64,000 bases of DNA from Lachnospiraceae bacterium NK4A179. GTDB taxonomy: Bacteria > Bacillota > Clostridia > Lachnospirales > Lachnospiraceae. The DNA lies in the NCBI GenBank assembly GCA_000421045.1, contig ATWC01000002.1, forward strand, positions 148,348 to 212,347, written 5' to 3'. The notes beneath the pieces are model-generated. The model made no database searches. It saw only the letters and a list, made by a program, of their open reading frames with translations, and was not told where the DNA came from. Position 1 is the stretch's first letter. Every line of letters begins with the position of its first letter. Both the position numbers and the translations under genes were made by a program. This document shows, piece by piece, positions 36,388-45,200 of the stretch.

Positions 36388-37809
36388 TCAGAAATTGAAA
36401 TATATAAACGGACTGTAGCCGCCCTTAAGTATGTAAATGATACTCAGCATAAGCACTGCAATAAGCAATACACGTTTTAGCGTGATATTTTTATCAAAGA
36501 TCCTGCCGGCAGGTGTAGAGAATGCTATGCCTGCAGCAAAGAAAATCCAGTTATCCGTAAGATCAAGCAATACAGCAGGAGCTGATGTTCCTGCCGCATA
36601 ATCCGCGGCTGTCTGTACAGCCCTCGCGCCTCCTCCGAACATCTGACTTATATATAACAATGCTGTTGAAACATCCGGTGAAAAGAAGAATACCAGTCCA
36701 AAGCCAAATATCAGCATCTGGTAAACCCACATCAAAACAAAAGGCGGTTTCTTTTTGGCGATGCCTGTAACTTTTTCTATCATCAGGAAAACATAATTCA
36801 TCAATCCCCATATCACATAGGTCCAGTTAGCACCGTGCCAGAGTCCGGTAAGCAGCCAGACTATGAACTGATTAAAGAATGTCCTTCCCTTTCCTTTCTT
36901 TGAGCCTCCGAGCGGGAAATATACATAATCCCTAAACCACGTGCCGAGTGAAATATGCCAGCGTCTCCAGAATTCAGTCACGCTTGAAGAGATGTAAGGA
37001 TAGTTAAAGTTCTCATTAAACTCAAAACCGAACATCCTTCCCAAACCTATCGCCATGTCCGAATAGCCCGCAAAGTCAAAGTAGATCCTTAATATAAAAC
37101 ACAGTGTTCCAAACCATGCAGCCGCAGGGCTTATATATGCTCCGCCTGACACTTCGGTCATTATCCTGTCGGCAAACACACTGAAAGTATCAGCAAGCAG
37201 CACCTTCTTTCCAAGACCGGTTATGAATCTTTCCGTGCCCGATGCAAATTTTTCCGCGCTTTCTTTTCTTAACTTCAGCTGTTCTTCCACATCCGTATAT
37301 CTGACAATAGGACCTGCGACCAGCTGAGGGAAAAGAGAGATGTAGAGACCGACTTTAAGCGGATCTTTCTGCGCTTTTGCATCTCCTCTGTAGACATCTA
37401 TCACATATGAAAGAGCCTGGAATGTAAAAAAAGATATTCCTATCGGAAGCTTTATATGCGTTAAAGGTATGGCTGCGCCCGTTATCTGATCGATATTTGA
37501 AATTGTAAAATCAAGATATTTGAATACAAAAAGAAGTGACAGATTAAGGACCGCCGCCGCTATGACAGCAGGCTTTCTAAGTTTGTCATTCCTGCTCTCC
37601 TTATCAGCCAGCATCCCCAGCGCATAATTCATGAGCACTGAAACTATCAGAAGCAAAACATTCCACTTTTCACCCCAGGCATAGAAAAAAATGCTTGCGG
37701 CAAGAAGCAGTATATTCTTTAACTGAAGATTTTTCCTGAAGGGAACGTAATAAAAGAACAGTACCGTCGGCAGAAAAGCAAACAGAAATATGACACTCGG
37801 GAATATCAT
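36388..37809 (-). CDS. MBOAT-family O-acyltransferase (AlgI/DltB-like)
   Basis: Polytopic membrane enzyme, 473 aa, that moves acyl groups, probably acetyl, across the membrane to a surface glycan. The catalytic His is in 'LTGLWHGANWTYVIWGLMN', and 'RWHISLGTWFRDYVYFPLGG' is the conserved MBOAT block. Eight or more hydrophobic segments can be followed. It overlaps the ligase-like gene by 4 bp. Confidence 0.92.
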   Translation of the reverse strand: MIFPSVIFLFAFLPTVLFFYYVPFRKNLQLKNILLLAASIFFYAWGEKWNVLLLIVSVLMNYALGMLADKESRNDKLRKPAVIAAAVLNLSLLFVFKYLDFTISNIDQITGAAIPLTHIKLPIGISFFTFQALSYVIDVYRGDAKAQKDPLKVGLYISLFPQLVAGPIVRYTDVEEQLKLRKESAEKFASGTERFITGLGKKVLLADTFSVFADRIMTEVSGGAYISPAAAWFGTLCFILRIYFDFAGYSDMAIGLGRMFGFEFNENFNYPYISSSVTEFWRRWHISLGTWFRDYVYFPLGGSKKGKGRTFFNQFIVWLLTGLWHGANWTYVIWGLMNYVFLMIEKVTGIAKKKPPFVLMWVYQMLIFGFGLVFFFSPDVSTALLYISQMFGGGARAVQTAADYAAGTSAPAVLLDLTDNWIFFAAGIAFSTPAGRIFDKNITLKRVLLIAVLMLSIIYILKGGYSPFIYFNF

Positions 37810-39350
37810 GATGCCTTCCCCTCAAACGGTTCATACATAAGCATCCCTGCTCCCATAAAGAACAGGAAGCATATCACTACGCACGGATGACCCATCCATT
37901 CCGTGAGCATTGCGAGAGTTGTGGTTATCGTTATCATTACAGGAAATACGGTCAAAGGCTTTTTCTTTTTCACATACAGCATCACCGCATAAACCGATGA
38001 TACACAAGCAAAGATACCAAGCAGCAATCCGTTAATGATGCCGAACTGGTATGATACCTGAAGATATGTATTGTGAGCATGATAAACAAGCTCATCCTCT
38101 CCCAATGTTATATTTCCGGGATAATGAGGAGCAATGCCGATCTTTGACAGATAAGCCTTCCATATATCCATCCTTCCGTTGGACACATCCCTTCCGGTAT
38201 CTATCTCGATCTCCTCTGTCTGTTCAGTTCCGTCAGCCCTTGTTGAATCATCACCAAAATCAATGAGCACGCCCCACTTGCCAAGCATCTCACGCAGCAG
38301 ATCAGTAAATGAAGTGTACTTGGGACTGTTTATTCCTTCCCCGCGAGTCACCTTCGTTTCATCCATATCTTCATAAGTAAAGAAATACGGCCTGTCAACA
38401 AATGCAGGAATGTATCTTACGATCAGGTAGCCCGGATAGAGCATTATCACAAATGCTGCAATGACCGCCACATATCTTCTGACAAGTCTTTTCTTATCTT
38501 TCTTTTTTCCTGAACGCATGCTGCAAACAAAAAGCACAACTGCAGCTGTAAGTGATGCTATTATTCCCGTTCTGGTATTGTTTAAAAATGCGATTATAAG
38601 ATCACTTACAAGAAGCGCTGATATAAGCAGATATCTGATCTTCTTTTTTGAATTCATATACAGGAGAGTAACCAGAGCCGCCGTTGTAGCTGCGATATAT
38701 TCGCCGGCGTCATTGGAATTTGAAAAACACAGTCCGTATCTTTCCAGATCATAAGGTCTGAAAAGCAGACTGAATAAAAGTGCAGCTGCAAAAACTAGAG
38801 CCGCAGCATACATAAGCGCGGTATAAAATGCTTCACGTCTCTTTCTATCAGCAGATACGATAAAGACAACGCTGTAGCAGAAAACAAACATACCGTTATA
38901 AAGATATCCGGGATTAAAAATGCTTAAAAGAACTATCCACAGTGCCCACAGAGCAGCTATCACCCTTCCGCCTTTTGAAGGCGGTATAAGAGACTGTTTT
39001 TCCTTCAGTGCTGTGCATATATAAGCAATAAAAGCAAGCCCCCAGACAAGTATCAGTACTTTGCTGCATCTGATGATCAATTCAGAAGAATAATTACATG
39101 TATCGGGTATCCATTTATGAATATATGCAAAGTGCGTGAACACATAGCATATTGGAAGCCATAATGCAGAGAAAATAAAATAACGTACCGACGGCTTCAC
39201 ACACAGAGTAAGAACTGCAGCTCCGAGTGCTATTCCGAAGGATCTGAAAGCCATTCCCTTTCCGAAACTGGTGCCGGCATTAACGAAAATAATGCCTGAG
39301 CATATCGTAAGAAAAAGGAATAATGTACATAATAACTTACGTATCTTCAT
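37806..39350 (-). CDS. O-antigen ligase/polymerase-like membrane protein
   Basis: 514-aa polytopic protein with about 11-12 hydrophobic segments and a long extracytoplasmic loop (roughly residues 325-435) that includes 'VYHAHNTYLQVSYQFGI', where the His fits the O-antigen ligase (Wzy_C/WaaL) pattern. It probably joins or polymerises glycan chains at the outer face. It overlaps the ABC transporter gene by 4 bp and the MBOAT gene by 4 bp, so all are cotranscribed. Confidence 0.8.
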   Translation of the reverse strand: MKIRKLLCTLFLFLTICSGIIFVNAGTSFGKGMAFRSFGIALGAAVLTLCVKPSVRYFIFSALWLPICYVFTHFAYIHKWIPDTCNYSSELIIRCSKVLILVWGLAFIAYICTALKEKQSLIPPSKGGRVIAALWALWIVLLSIFNPGYLYNGMFVFCYSVVFIVSADRKRREAFYTALMYAAALVFAAALLFSLLFRPYDLERYGLCFSNSNDAGEYIAATTAALVTLLYMNSKKKIRYLLISALLVSDLIIAFLNNTRTGIIASLTAAVVLFVCSMRSGKKKDKKRLVRRYVAVIAAFVIMLYPGYLIVRYIPAFVDRPYFFTYEDMDETKVTRGEGINSPKYTSFTDLLREMLGKWGVLIDFGDDSTRADGTEQTEEIEIDTGRDVSNGRMDIWKAYLSKIGIAPHYPGNITLGEDELVYHAHNTYLQVSYQFGIINGLLLGIFACVSSVYAVMLYVKKKKPLTVFPVMITITTTLAMLTEWMGHPCVVICFLFFMGAGMLMYEPFEGKAS

Positions 39351-41092
39351 CTTTCCTTCTTAAGCTTCCCTTCCTCAACACGGTAAACCATATCGCATTT
39401 CTCTATGGTCTGAAGACGGTGCGCTATGATCACCAGGGTCTTCTTTCCCATGAAGGCATTGATCGAATCCATTATTGCAGCCTCTGTATCATTGTCTAGA
39501 GCTGATGTTGCCTCATCAAGTATCAGTATCTCAGGATCCATATACAAAGCTCTTGCTATTCCTATCCTCTGACGCTGTCCGCCTGAGAGTCTCACGCCTC
39601 TCTCTCCTATGCCTGTATCAAGGCCCTCTGGAAGTTCGCTCACGAAATCATCAAGCTTTGCTTCCTTAAGTACTTCCCATATCCTTTCCTCAGAGACTTC
39701 ATCCTTCGGTATACCGAAGGCAACATTATCTCTTATGGAAGCATCAAGCATAAATATCGTCTGCGGAATGTATCCGATATTTGCTATCCACTTACGGTAG
39801 TTTTCTTTTGCCAGCACATCCACCCCGTCAGCCTTTATGCTTCCGCTCTGAAGTGTGAGCATTCCAAGAAGCACATCAACTATAGTTGATTTTCCTGCAC
39901 CGCTCGCACCCACGATACCCACACTCTTTCCTACGGGAATGCTAAGCTCCGCATTATCAAATATGAGCACATCGCTCCCCGGATAATGATAAGTTATGCC
40001 TTTTAATTCAACACTCTTATTAACCGGAAGCTTTTCCGAAAGAGGTGCCAGATCCGACATATCGGTGCTGGTATCATCAATATCATCCTGCAGATTATCG
40101 GAAACACCCATAAGGAAGGGTTCGAAATATGCTATGTTATTAAGCTGATTGTTTATCCTGTTGGCACTGGGCATGAGTCGCACCACAGCCATACCGAAGG
40201 CCGCAAGTATCGCAAGCATCTGTGTGGTATCACGTCCCGAAAGGATAAGGATCGTAAGATATGCCACCATGATCACTACACATACGGTTTCTATAACCAG
40301 CCTCGGAATGTTATTGTAAAGCGTATATTTCTGGACCGCATCAACATAACCTTTTCCGCATTTGATATATTCGTCCGTAAAATGCTTTTCCCTGCCACCG
40401 GTCTTTATCTCCTTGATACCGGCAACAGCCTCGCTTATCTGCTTGAACAGTGAGCTGTAATAATTCTGGTTGTCCTCTCCTGCTTTCTTCATCACGGGCT
40501 TTAATACAGACTTCATGATCCCCATGGTAACTAAAAGCACCACGCCTAAAAGTATCGTCATGAACGGTTCCACAAAAAGCAAAACAGCCGAGAGGAAAAA
40601 CGCCACTATAAGCTCCGAGCAAAGCGTCATAAGTGCTAAGAGCAGCGCATACATATTATTAACATCGGAAGTGATAGACCTCTGTATCACCGCAGTATCG
40701 GCATTAAGGAAGAATTCATACGGTCTGCGCATATAATTCTTCATCATGCGCTCGGATGTTCTGAACTGATTTGTATAGATGAACCTGTACAGAAGTTTCT
40801 GCTGCAGATAAAGATATGCATTCTTTATTATGAACACCGCTATGAGAAGTCCTGACACAGCGATTATAAATGTACGTTCGGACGTGAAATTCAGACTGTC
40901 AAATATAAGCCTGCCATATTCATTATCAAGTATCGCTGAAGGATCCAGCACCACTGTCATGACCGGTATTATAAGCGTCACTCCCAGTGTCTCCAGCACA
41001 GCGCCTATAAGCATCATAAAAATAAGAAGGACGATAGTCGCCTTCTGCTTTTTATCAAGCAATATCTTAAGTTTCTTAATCATCCCAACCAT
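39347..41092 (-). CDS. ABC transporter with fused permease and ATPase (flippase-like)
   Basis: 581 aa, six-helix membrane domain (residues about 15-330) followed by a nucleotide-binding domain. It has Walker A 'GASGAGKST', signature 'LSGGQRQRIGIAR', Walker B 'ILILDEATSALD' and switch His in 'VIIAHRLQTI'. It resembles PglK/MsbA-type lipid-linked oligosaccharide exporters, consistent with its ligase and acyltransferase neighbours. Two Met starts three codons apart are possible and neither has a good ribosome site. Confidence 0.85.
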   Translation of the reverse strand: MVGMIKKLKILLDKKQKATIVLLIFMMLIGAVLETLGVTLIIPVMTVVLDPSAILDNEYGRLIFDSLNFTSERTFIIAVSGLLIAVFIIKNAYLYLQQKLLYRFIYTNQFRTSERMMKNYMRRPYEFFLNADTAVIQRSITSDVNNMYALLLALMTLCSELIVAFFLSAVLLFVEPFMTILLGVVLLVTMGIMKSVLKPVMKKAGEDNQNYYSSLFKQISEAVAGIKEIKTGGREKHFTDEYIKCGKGYVDAVQKYTLYNNIPRLVIETVCVVIMVAYLTILILSGRDTTQMLAILAAFGMAVVRLMPSANRINNQLNNIAYFEPFLMGVSDNLQDDIDDTSTDMSDLAPLSEKLPVNKSVELKGITYHYPGSDVLIFDNAELSIPVGKSVGIVGASGAGKSTIVDVLLGMLTLQSGSIKADGVDVLAKENYRKWIANIGYIPQTIFMLDASIRDNVAFGIPKDEVSEERIWEVLKEAKLDDFVSELPEGLDTGIGERGVRLSGGQRQRIGIARALYMDPEILILDEATSALDNDTEAAIMDSINAFMGKKTLVIIAHRLQTIEKCDMVYRVEEGKLKKER

Positions 41093-41117
41093 CTGACTCT
41101 TTAAACCCTAGTGGTAT

Positions 41118-41123
41118 ATTATA
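41118..41123 (-). promoter_or_regulatory. Extended -10 promoter of the glycan module
   Basis: On the minus strand TGATATAAT gives a perfect -10 with the extended TG, but no -35 at the usual distance. It lies 26 bp before the ABC transporter start. Confidence 0.6.
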
Positions 41124-41196
41124 TCAGACCGGCCCCCTCAAGGGTAGGGGTCCTTAAAACAGACGCTTTTGTCCTAAATTACTCTGAAATAATAAA

Positions 41197-41220
41197 TCCC
41201 GACGCCGGGATGCGTCGGGA
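41197..41220 (-). terminator. Terminator after the Ig-like protein gene
   Basis: A perfect 9-bp GC-rich stem (41197-41205 with 41212-41220) is followed on the minus strand by ATTTATTATTT, so it is probably a moderate intrinsic terminator. Confidence 0.7.
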
Positions 41221-41262
41221 CTCATTTTTCTCCTTTCCATAATCCAACGGATTATCTTTGGA

Positions 41263-43104
41263 TCACTTCACAACTATCTCACAGCATCCCGATGAGAATC
41301 CATCTGCTGATGCAGTGACAGTATAAAGACCGGGACGGGCGGATGAACTGATTTCCACCACTCCGTTGTTGACCTCAATGCCCTCATGATCGCCGATGAT
41401 TCCCCATGTTATCGAAGACGGTGTTTCCGCATTCTTGATCTTCTTAACCTGGATCTTTATCTTCTTTGCATTCTTTCCGGCTGCAGGCACTTTAGTGTTA
41501 ACCGTAGTCTTCCTTAAAATGATATTCTTATCCGGATAGCTCTTGGCAGATACTTTGACTCTCTTTACAACAGATCCGCACTTAATATCCACATAGCCTG
41601 AAGCGCCGGCACTTGTTACGAGCACGTAGCCTGACTTTGTAACCTTTATGCCCTTGCCCTTTGATTTGAACACAAGAGGCTTTGATACGGTATTATTCTT
41701 ATCAAATTCAGGTACTATTCTCTTTCCGGAGCCCGGAGAGATCCTTAAGTCATTTTCGGGTATGTTTATGTATGTCACCGTCTGAGGAACCAGAACCTTT
41801 GAGTATGCCTGTGATACCACTTTGCCGCTTTCATCTACTGCCTTAAATACAACATAGGTGCCACCCGACTTCTTTGCGAACAGGCTGTAGTGTGAAGAAT
41901 CATTCTTTTCAATAGAACATATGCTTGCATCCATCACTGATGCTTCAATTTTCATGCCTTTCAGCTTTTTAGGGATCCTAAGCTTTATCGTAGCTTTCTT
42001 TCCATAGGTGAGCTTAACTGTTTTCTTTGATGTAGCTAGTTTTGCACCCTTCTCACCTATCACTTCAGGTGTTGTACCGTCTACTGTGATCTTAAACTCT
42101 ACTGAAGGAGCTGATCTGTATGAAGCCTTAACAACTGCAGTTCCTGCCTTCGATGCTGTCACAACGCCGTTTACAACCTTTACACATTTAGCAGGGCTTG
42201 CATCTGTAACTTCCCACTTCACACCATAAAAATATGTTCCGTAAGGATTGAGTTCAAGCCTCTTTGACTCACCCGGTATCATTTTTATATCTGTTGTTTC
42301 GGGGCAGAACTTCTTAAGCACACCCTGTTCATCAGGTGTAGAATCCAGTCTCTTCTGTTTCTCCGCTCCGGCAGTATCAGTCACTGTGACAAGGCAGGAA
42401 TCGCTTATTTCTGTTCCGTCAATGGACGTGGCTGTTACCGTGGCAGTACCCGTTTCAACGGCTAAGATCCTACCGAAACTATCGACTGTTACCACCTCAG
42501 GGTCGGAAGATGTCCACTCCACTGTTTTTTTCGTTGCATCTGTAGGAAAGACCAGCGCAATGAGCGTATAGCTCTCTCCCTTTTCCAGTTCCTTAGAGCC
42601 GGGTAAAACGACAATGCTGTTTACCGATACGTCGTTTTTGGGCTGGGTATTTTCTGCTACCGTAACTTCACATTTTCCGTTCTTTCCGCTGCCATCATTA
42701 GCAGTAGCGATTATGTCTGCAACACCTTTTTTGATGGCTAGCACATTTCCTGAAGCATCAACCTTTGCGACGCTCTCGTCAGTACTTTTCCAAGTCACTC
42801 TGTTCAGGGATGCATCCATGCCGTTTGCAGAAGCATCTATCTTGTTGAGCGACGCTTCTAACGGAAGTATCGTTGCAGTTAATGCACGTTTCTCTCCGGG
42901 CGCCAGTCTGAGCGTTGCAGGAGAAACCGTTACCGACGTAGCCTTTATCTCATCATTATCTGCAAGATCTATAGTGCTGTCTGCAGTCACTGCAGGCTTA
43001 ATGCTTTCTGCCTCTCCGGCAGCGAAGCTCCTAAATCCCGATCCGTTTACAAGAAGGACCGCCGTCAATAAACAGGCGATTCTGCGTAACAAGTTTGTTT
43101 TCAT
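41263..43104 (-). CDS. Secreted protein with bacterial Ig-like (BIG2) domains
   Basis: 613-aa exported protein with a signal peptide (residues 1 to about 29, ending near Phe-Ala-Ala). At least two clear BIG2 domains follow (about 52-150 and 155-240, each with 'W.S.(D/S)' and a Gly-Thr-Ala-x-(V/I) strand). Three or four more divergent beta-sandwich repeats continue to the C-terminus. There is no LPXTG, no dockerin and no SLH anchor, so it may be released or bound non-covalently. A 14-residue insert rich in Asp-Ala-Ser lies in the first domain. GAAGGAGGG precedes the ATG. Confidence 0.85.
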   Translation of the reverse strand: MKTNLLRRIACLLTAVLLVNGSGFRSFAAGEAESIKPAVTADSTIDLADNDEIKATSVTVSPATLRLAPGEKRALTATILPLEASLNKIDASANGMDASLNRVTWKSTDESVAKVDASGNVLAIKKGVADIIATANDGSGKNGKCEVTVAENTQPKNDVSVNSIVVLPGSKELEKGESYTLIALVFPTDATKKTVEWTSSDPEVVTVDSFGRILAVETGTATVTATSIDGTEISDSCLVTVTDTAGAEKQKRLDSTPDEQGVLKKFCPETTDIKMIPGESKRLELNPYGTYFYGVKWEVTDASPAKCVKVVNGVVTASKAGTAVVKASYRSAPSVEFKITVDGTTPEVIGEKGAKLATSKKTVKLTYGKKATIKLRIPKKLKGMKIEASVMDASICSIEKNDSSHYSLFAKKSGGTYVVFKAVDESGKVVSQAYSKVLVPQTVTYINIPENDLRISPGSGKRIVPEFDKNNTVSKPLVFKSKGKGIKVTKSGYVLVTSAGASGYVDIKCGSVVKRVKVSAKSYPDKNIILRKTTVNTKVPAAGKNAKKIKIQVKKIKNAETPSSITWGIIGDHEGIEVNNGVVEISSSARPGLYTVTASADGFSSGCCEIVVK

Positions 43105-43147
43105 TCTAACCCTCCTTCAAGATATGTTTTTGCAAATCACGAAAAGT

Positions 43148-43153
43148 ATTATA
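43148..43153 (-). promoter_or_regulatory. Extended -10 promoter of the Ig-like gene
   Basis: TGATATAAT on the minus strand, the same nonamer as in front of the glycan module, with no clear -35. It is 43 bp upstream of the ATG. Confidence 0.55.
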
Positions 43154-43315
43154 TCATGCCATGCCTATTCTGTGGCATTTTACATCCCCCGACCTGTCAG
43201 TTCTATTCAAAAAGCCTCTTTGCCACCATGATGAAGATTTATATCATCAAAATGGATCTTACCCTCTTATTCTACACCTTACATTTCAAAGACGATACCG
43301 CATCATCCGCAGCCC

Positions 43316-43344
43316 TTGCCTGGAAGTCATCTCCGCGTTACTAT
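43316..43344 (+). promoter_or_regulatory. Candidate promoter of the orphan gene
   Basis: TTGCCT (43316-43321) and TACTAT (43339-43344) are 17 bp apart. The ATG of the next gene is 7 bp further, so a transcript from here would be nearly leaderless. Confidence 0.4.
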
Positions 43345-43351
43345 ATTAACT

Positions 43352-43966
43352 ATGGATAAAAAAGAAGTTGCAGAAAAACTTATGCTCATTCCAGATACGG
43401 AGGGCAGGCTCACACTAAAGGAAGCCTCCACCGTAAGATTCAATATCGATGAACAGGAATGGCTGCTTAAAACATATAAGCATCCCGAAGAAAGGAAGCC
43501 TTCTGACAGAGGCCCCGAGAACTCATATTTTCCTGAGCATACTGACTCAACAGGGCTCCCCCTCTATTGCTTTGCACTTGACCTTGTGCGCGCCATGGAC
43601 CGTTTCAGGATAGACAGGAAAGAACTGGACAGACTTATGGATATGGCATACCGCACAACACTCATGGATCTTGTAGTAAAAAACGGCATAAAACATACCG
43701 GCGCCAGTATTGCCGATATAAAGCCCGACCCGGAAGATATGAAACGTCATCCCGGTGTGCAGGATCTGCTTGATAAAGCTCATGATGATATGCAGTTTTT
43801 CAGGGATCAGATGGCGATCGACCATGCCCTGTGGGCCTTCCCTGAAGCCTTTGATATGACAATAGAACAGGTGATCAAACACAGAGCAGAAGAGCCGCAG
43901 CGTATATGCTCCGGCCCCTCACTCAAAGAACGTTATGAAATGGTACATATACTATTAGAAAACTGA
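43352..43966 (+). CDS. Hypothetical protein, 204 aa
   Basis: I do not recognise a family. The protein is soluble, charged and mostly helical by eye, with 'LDLVRAMDRFRIDRKELDRL' near the middle and no membrane or signal segment. The start 'MDKKEVAEKLMLIP' is chosen over the upstream TTG because the first twelve residues of the longer frame are not plausible. No Shine-Dalgarno is visible. It is convergent with argC, only 3 bp away, and on the opposite strand from its neighbours. Confidence 0.55.
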   Translation: MDKKEVAEKLMLIPDTEGRLTLKEASTVRFNIDEQEWLLKTYKHPEERKPSDRGPENSYFPEHTDSTGLPLYCFALDLVRAMDRFRIDRKELDRLMDMAYRTTLMDLVVKNGIKHTGASIADIKPDPEDMKRHPGVQDLLDKAHDDMQFFRDQMAIDHALWAFPEAFDMTIEQVIKHRAEEPQRICSGPSLKERYEMVHILLEN

Positions 43967-43969
43967 TAA

Positions 43970-44920
43970 TTACAGATCCAGCCCCTTTGTGGGATCGCAG
44001 CCAAGCACAAGGTTCATGCACTCAACAGCTGCTCCTGATGCACCTTTGCCGAGATTATCAAATCTTGTACTCAGCATTATCCTGTCATCATTGCCGTTAA
44101 CATGCAGTTCCATTCCATCCCATCCTGCACATTTATCGGAAAACATCACACCGCCAAGCTCCTCTTCTTCCTCTGCAGTAAAGACCTTCATAAACTTCTG
44201 TCCCTTATAGTGCTCAGCAAGCATGCTGCGTATCTCATCCGGTCCGGGTGTGCCCTTAAGCAGTGACGAATACAGCGGGATCTGCACTACCATACCGCTG
44301 TGATAATTCGTTGTGAGTGGCGAAAACAGCGGTTCTGTCTTCAGTCCGCTTATGATCTTCATCTCCTTTAAATGCTTATGCATCTGAGTAAGGCCATACA
44401 TACGTGCTGAGTCAAAGCACTTATCTCTTCCTGCTTCCTCATATGTTGATATAAGCTTTTTTCCGCCGCCACTGTAGCCTGATACGGCAAATACCGCAAG
44501 CGGATAATCTGCAGGCATCATACCGCTCTTTATAAGCGGATAAGCCAGTGCAATGACACCTGATGCATAGCATCCCGGCACTGCGATCCTTTTTCCGTTC
44601 ACTATCGCTTCCTTATGAGCATCCGAAAGCTCGGGGAAACCATAAGCCCAGCCGGCCTCTGTCCTGTGGGCAGTAGACGTATCAAGTATCACGGTATCAG
44701 GATTCTCAACAAAAGTCACAGCTTCTCTGGCTGCATCATCAGGCAGGCATAAGAATGTTATGTCCGACTCATTGATAAACTTTTTAATCTCTGCAGGGTC
44801 TTTTCTTTTATCTTCCGAGATCTGCATTATCTCGATATCGTCCCTGCCCTGAAACCTTTCATTTATGCGCAGTCCCGTTGTACCCGAGCTGCCGTCGATA
44901 AATACTTTTTTCTTTTCCAT
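43970..44920 (-). CDS. argC: N-acetyl-gamma-glutamyl-phosphate reductase
   Basis: Third step of arginine biosynthesis, reducing N-acetylglutamyl phosphate to the semialdehyde. N-terminal 'KVFIDGSSGTTGLRI' is the nucleotide-binding start and the catalytic Cys lies in 'VPGCYASGVIALA'. At 316 aa it belongs to the short, type-2 ArgC class. GGAGGCAGTA precedes the ATG. Other arg genes are not nearby. Confidence 0.93.
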   Translation of the reverse strand: MEKKKVFIDGSSGTTGLRINERFQGRDDIEIMQISEDKRKDPAEIKKFINESDITFLCLPDDAAREAVTFVENPDTVILDTSTAHRTEAGWAYGFPELSDAHKEAIVNGKRIAVPGCYASGVIALAYPLIKSGMMPADYPLAVFAVSGYSGGGKKLISTYEEAGRDKCFDSARMYGLTQMHKHLKEMKIISGLKTEPLFSPLTTNYHSGMVVQIPLYSSLLKGTPGPDEIRSMLAEHYKGQKFMKVFTAEEEEELGGVMFSDKCAGWDGMELHVNGNDDRIMLSTRFDNLGKGASGAAVECMNLVLGCDPTKGLDL

Positions 44921-44936
44921 TACTGCCTCCGTATTA

Positions 44937-45197
44937 CTATATATCCGCTCTGCTCTTTACTTCATCATATGTGATGATGCCTTCCTGACCTGACATAAGC
45001 ACCTTCATTATGGATCCGCAGAGCATAAATGCTTCCTCTTTATTTTTTTCTTCAGAAAACATGACCGTCTTCCCGCCTACAGTATTGATCATTACCCTGT
45101 ACCTGCTTCCGTCATAGTTGCCGGTCGCCTGTATCTGTATGCTGTCGACGCAATCTCCGTTTACGATATTCCCTTCTGTTGATGCAAGAAATCTCAT
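44937..45197 (-). CDS. Hypothetical protein, 86 aa
   Basis: No recognised family. The sequence looks like a small beta-rich domain ('QIQATGNYDGSRYRVMINTV') followed by a helix ('EEAFMLCGSIMKVLMSG'). It lies 3 bp after the trhP-like gene and 16 bp before argC on the same strand, so it is probably cotranscribed with both. Confidence 0.65.
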   Translation of the reverse strand: MRFLASTEGNIVNGDCVDSIQIQATGNYDGSRYRVMINTVGGKTVMFSEEKNKEEAFMLCGSIMKVLMSGQEGIITYDEVKSRADI

Positions 45198-45200
45198 ACT

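Noticed and set aside
42614..43231. 205-aa open frame on the plus strand with a hydrophobic look
   Set aside because: Antisense of the Ig-like protein gene; its Ser/Phe/Ala richness is the mirror of the Lys/Glu/Ala codons opposite.
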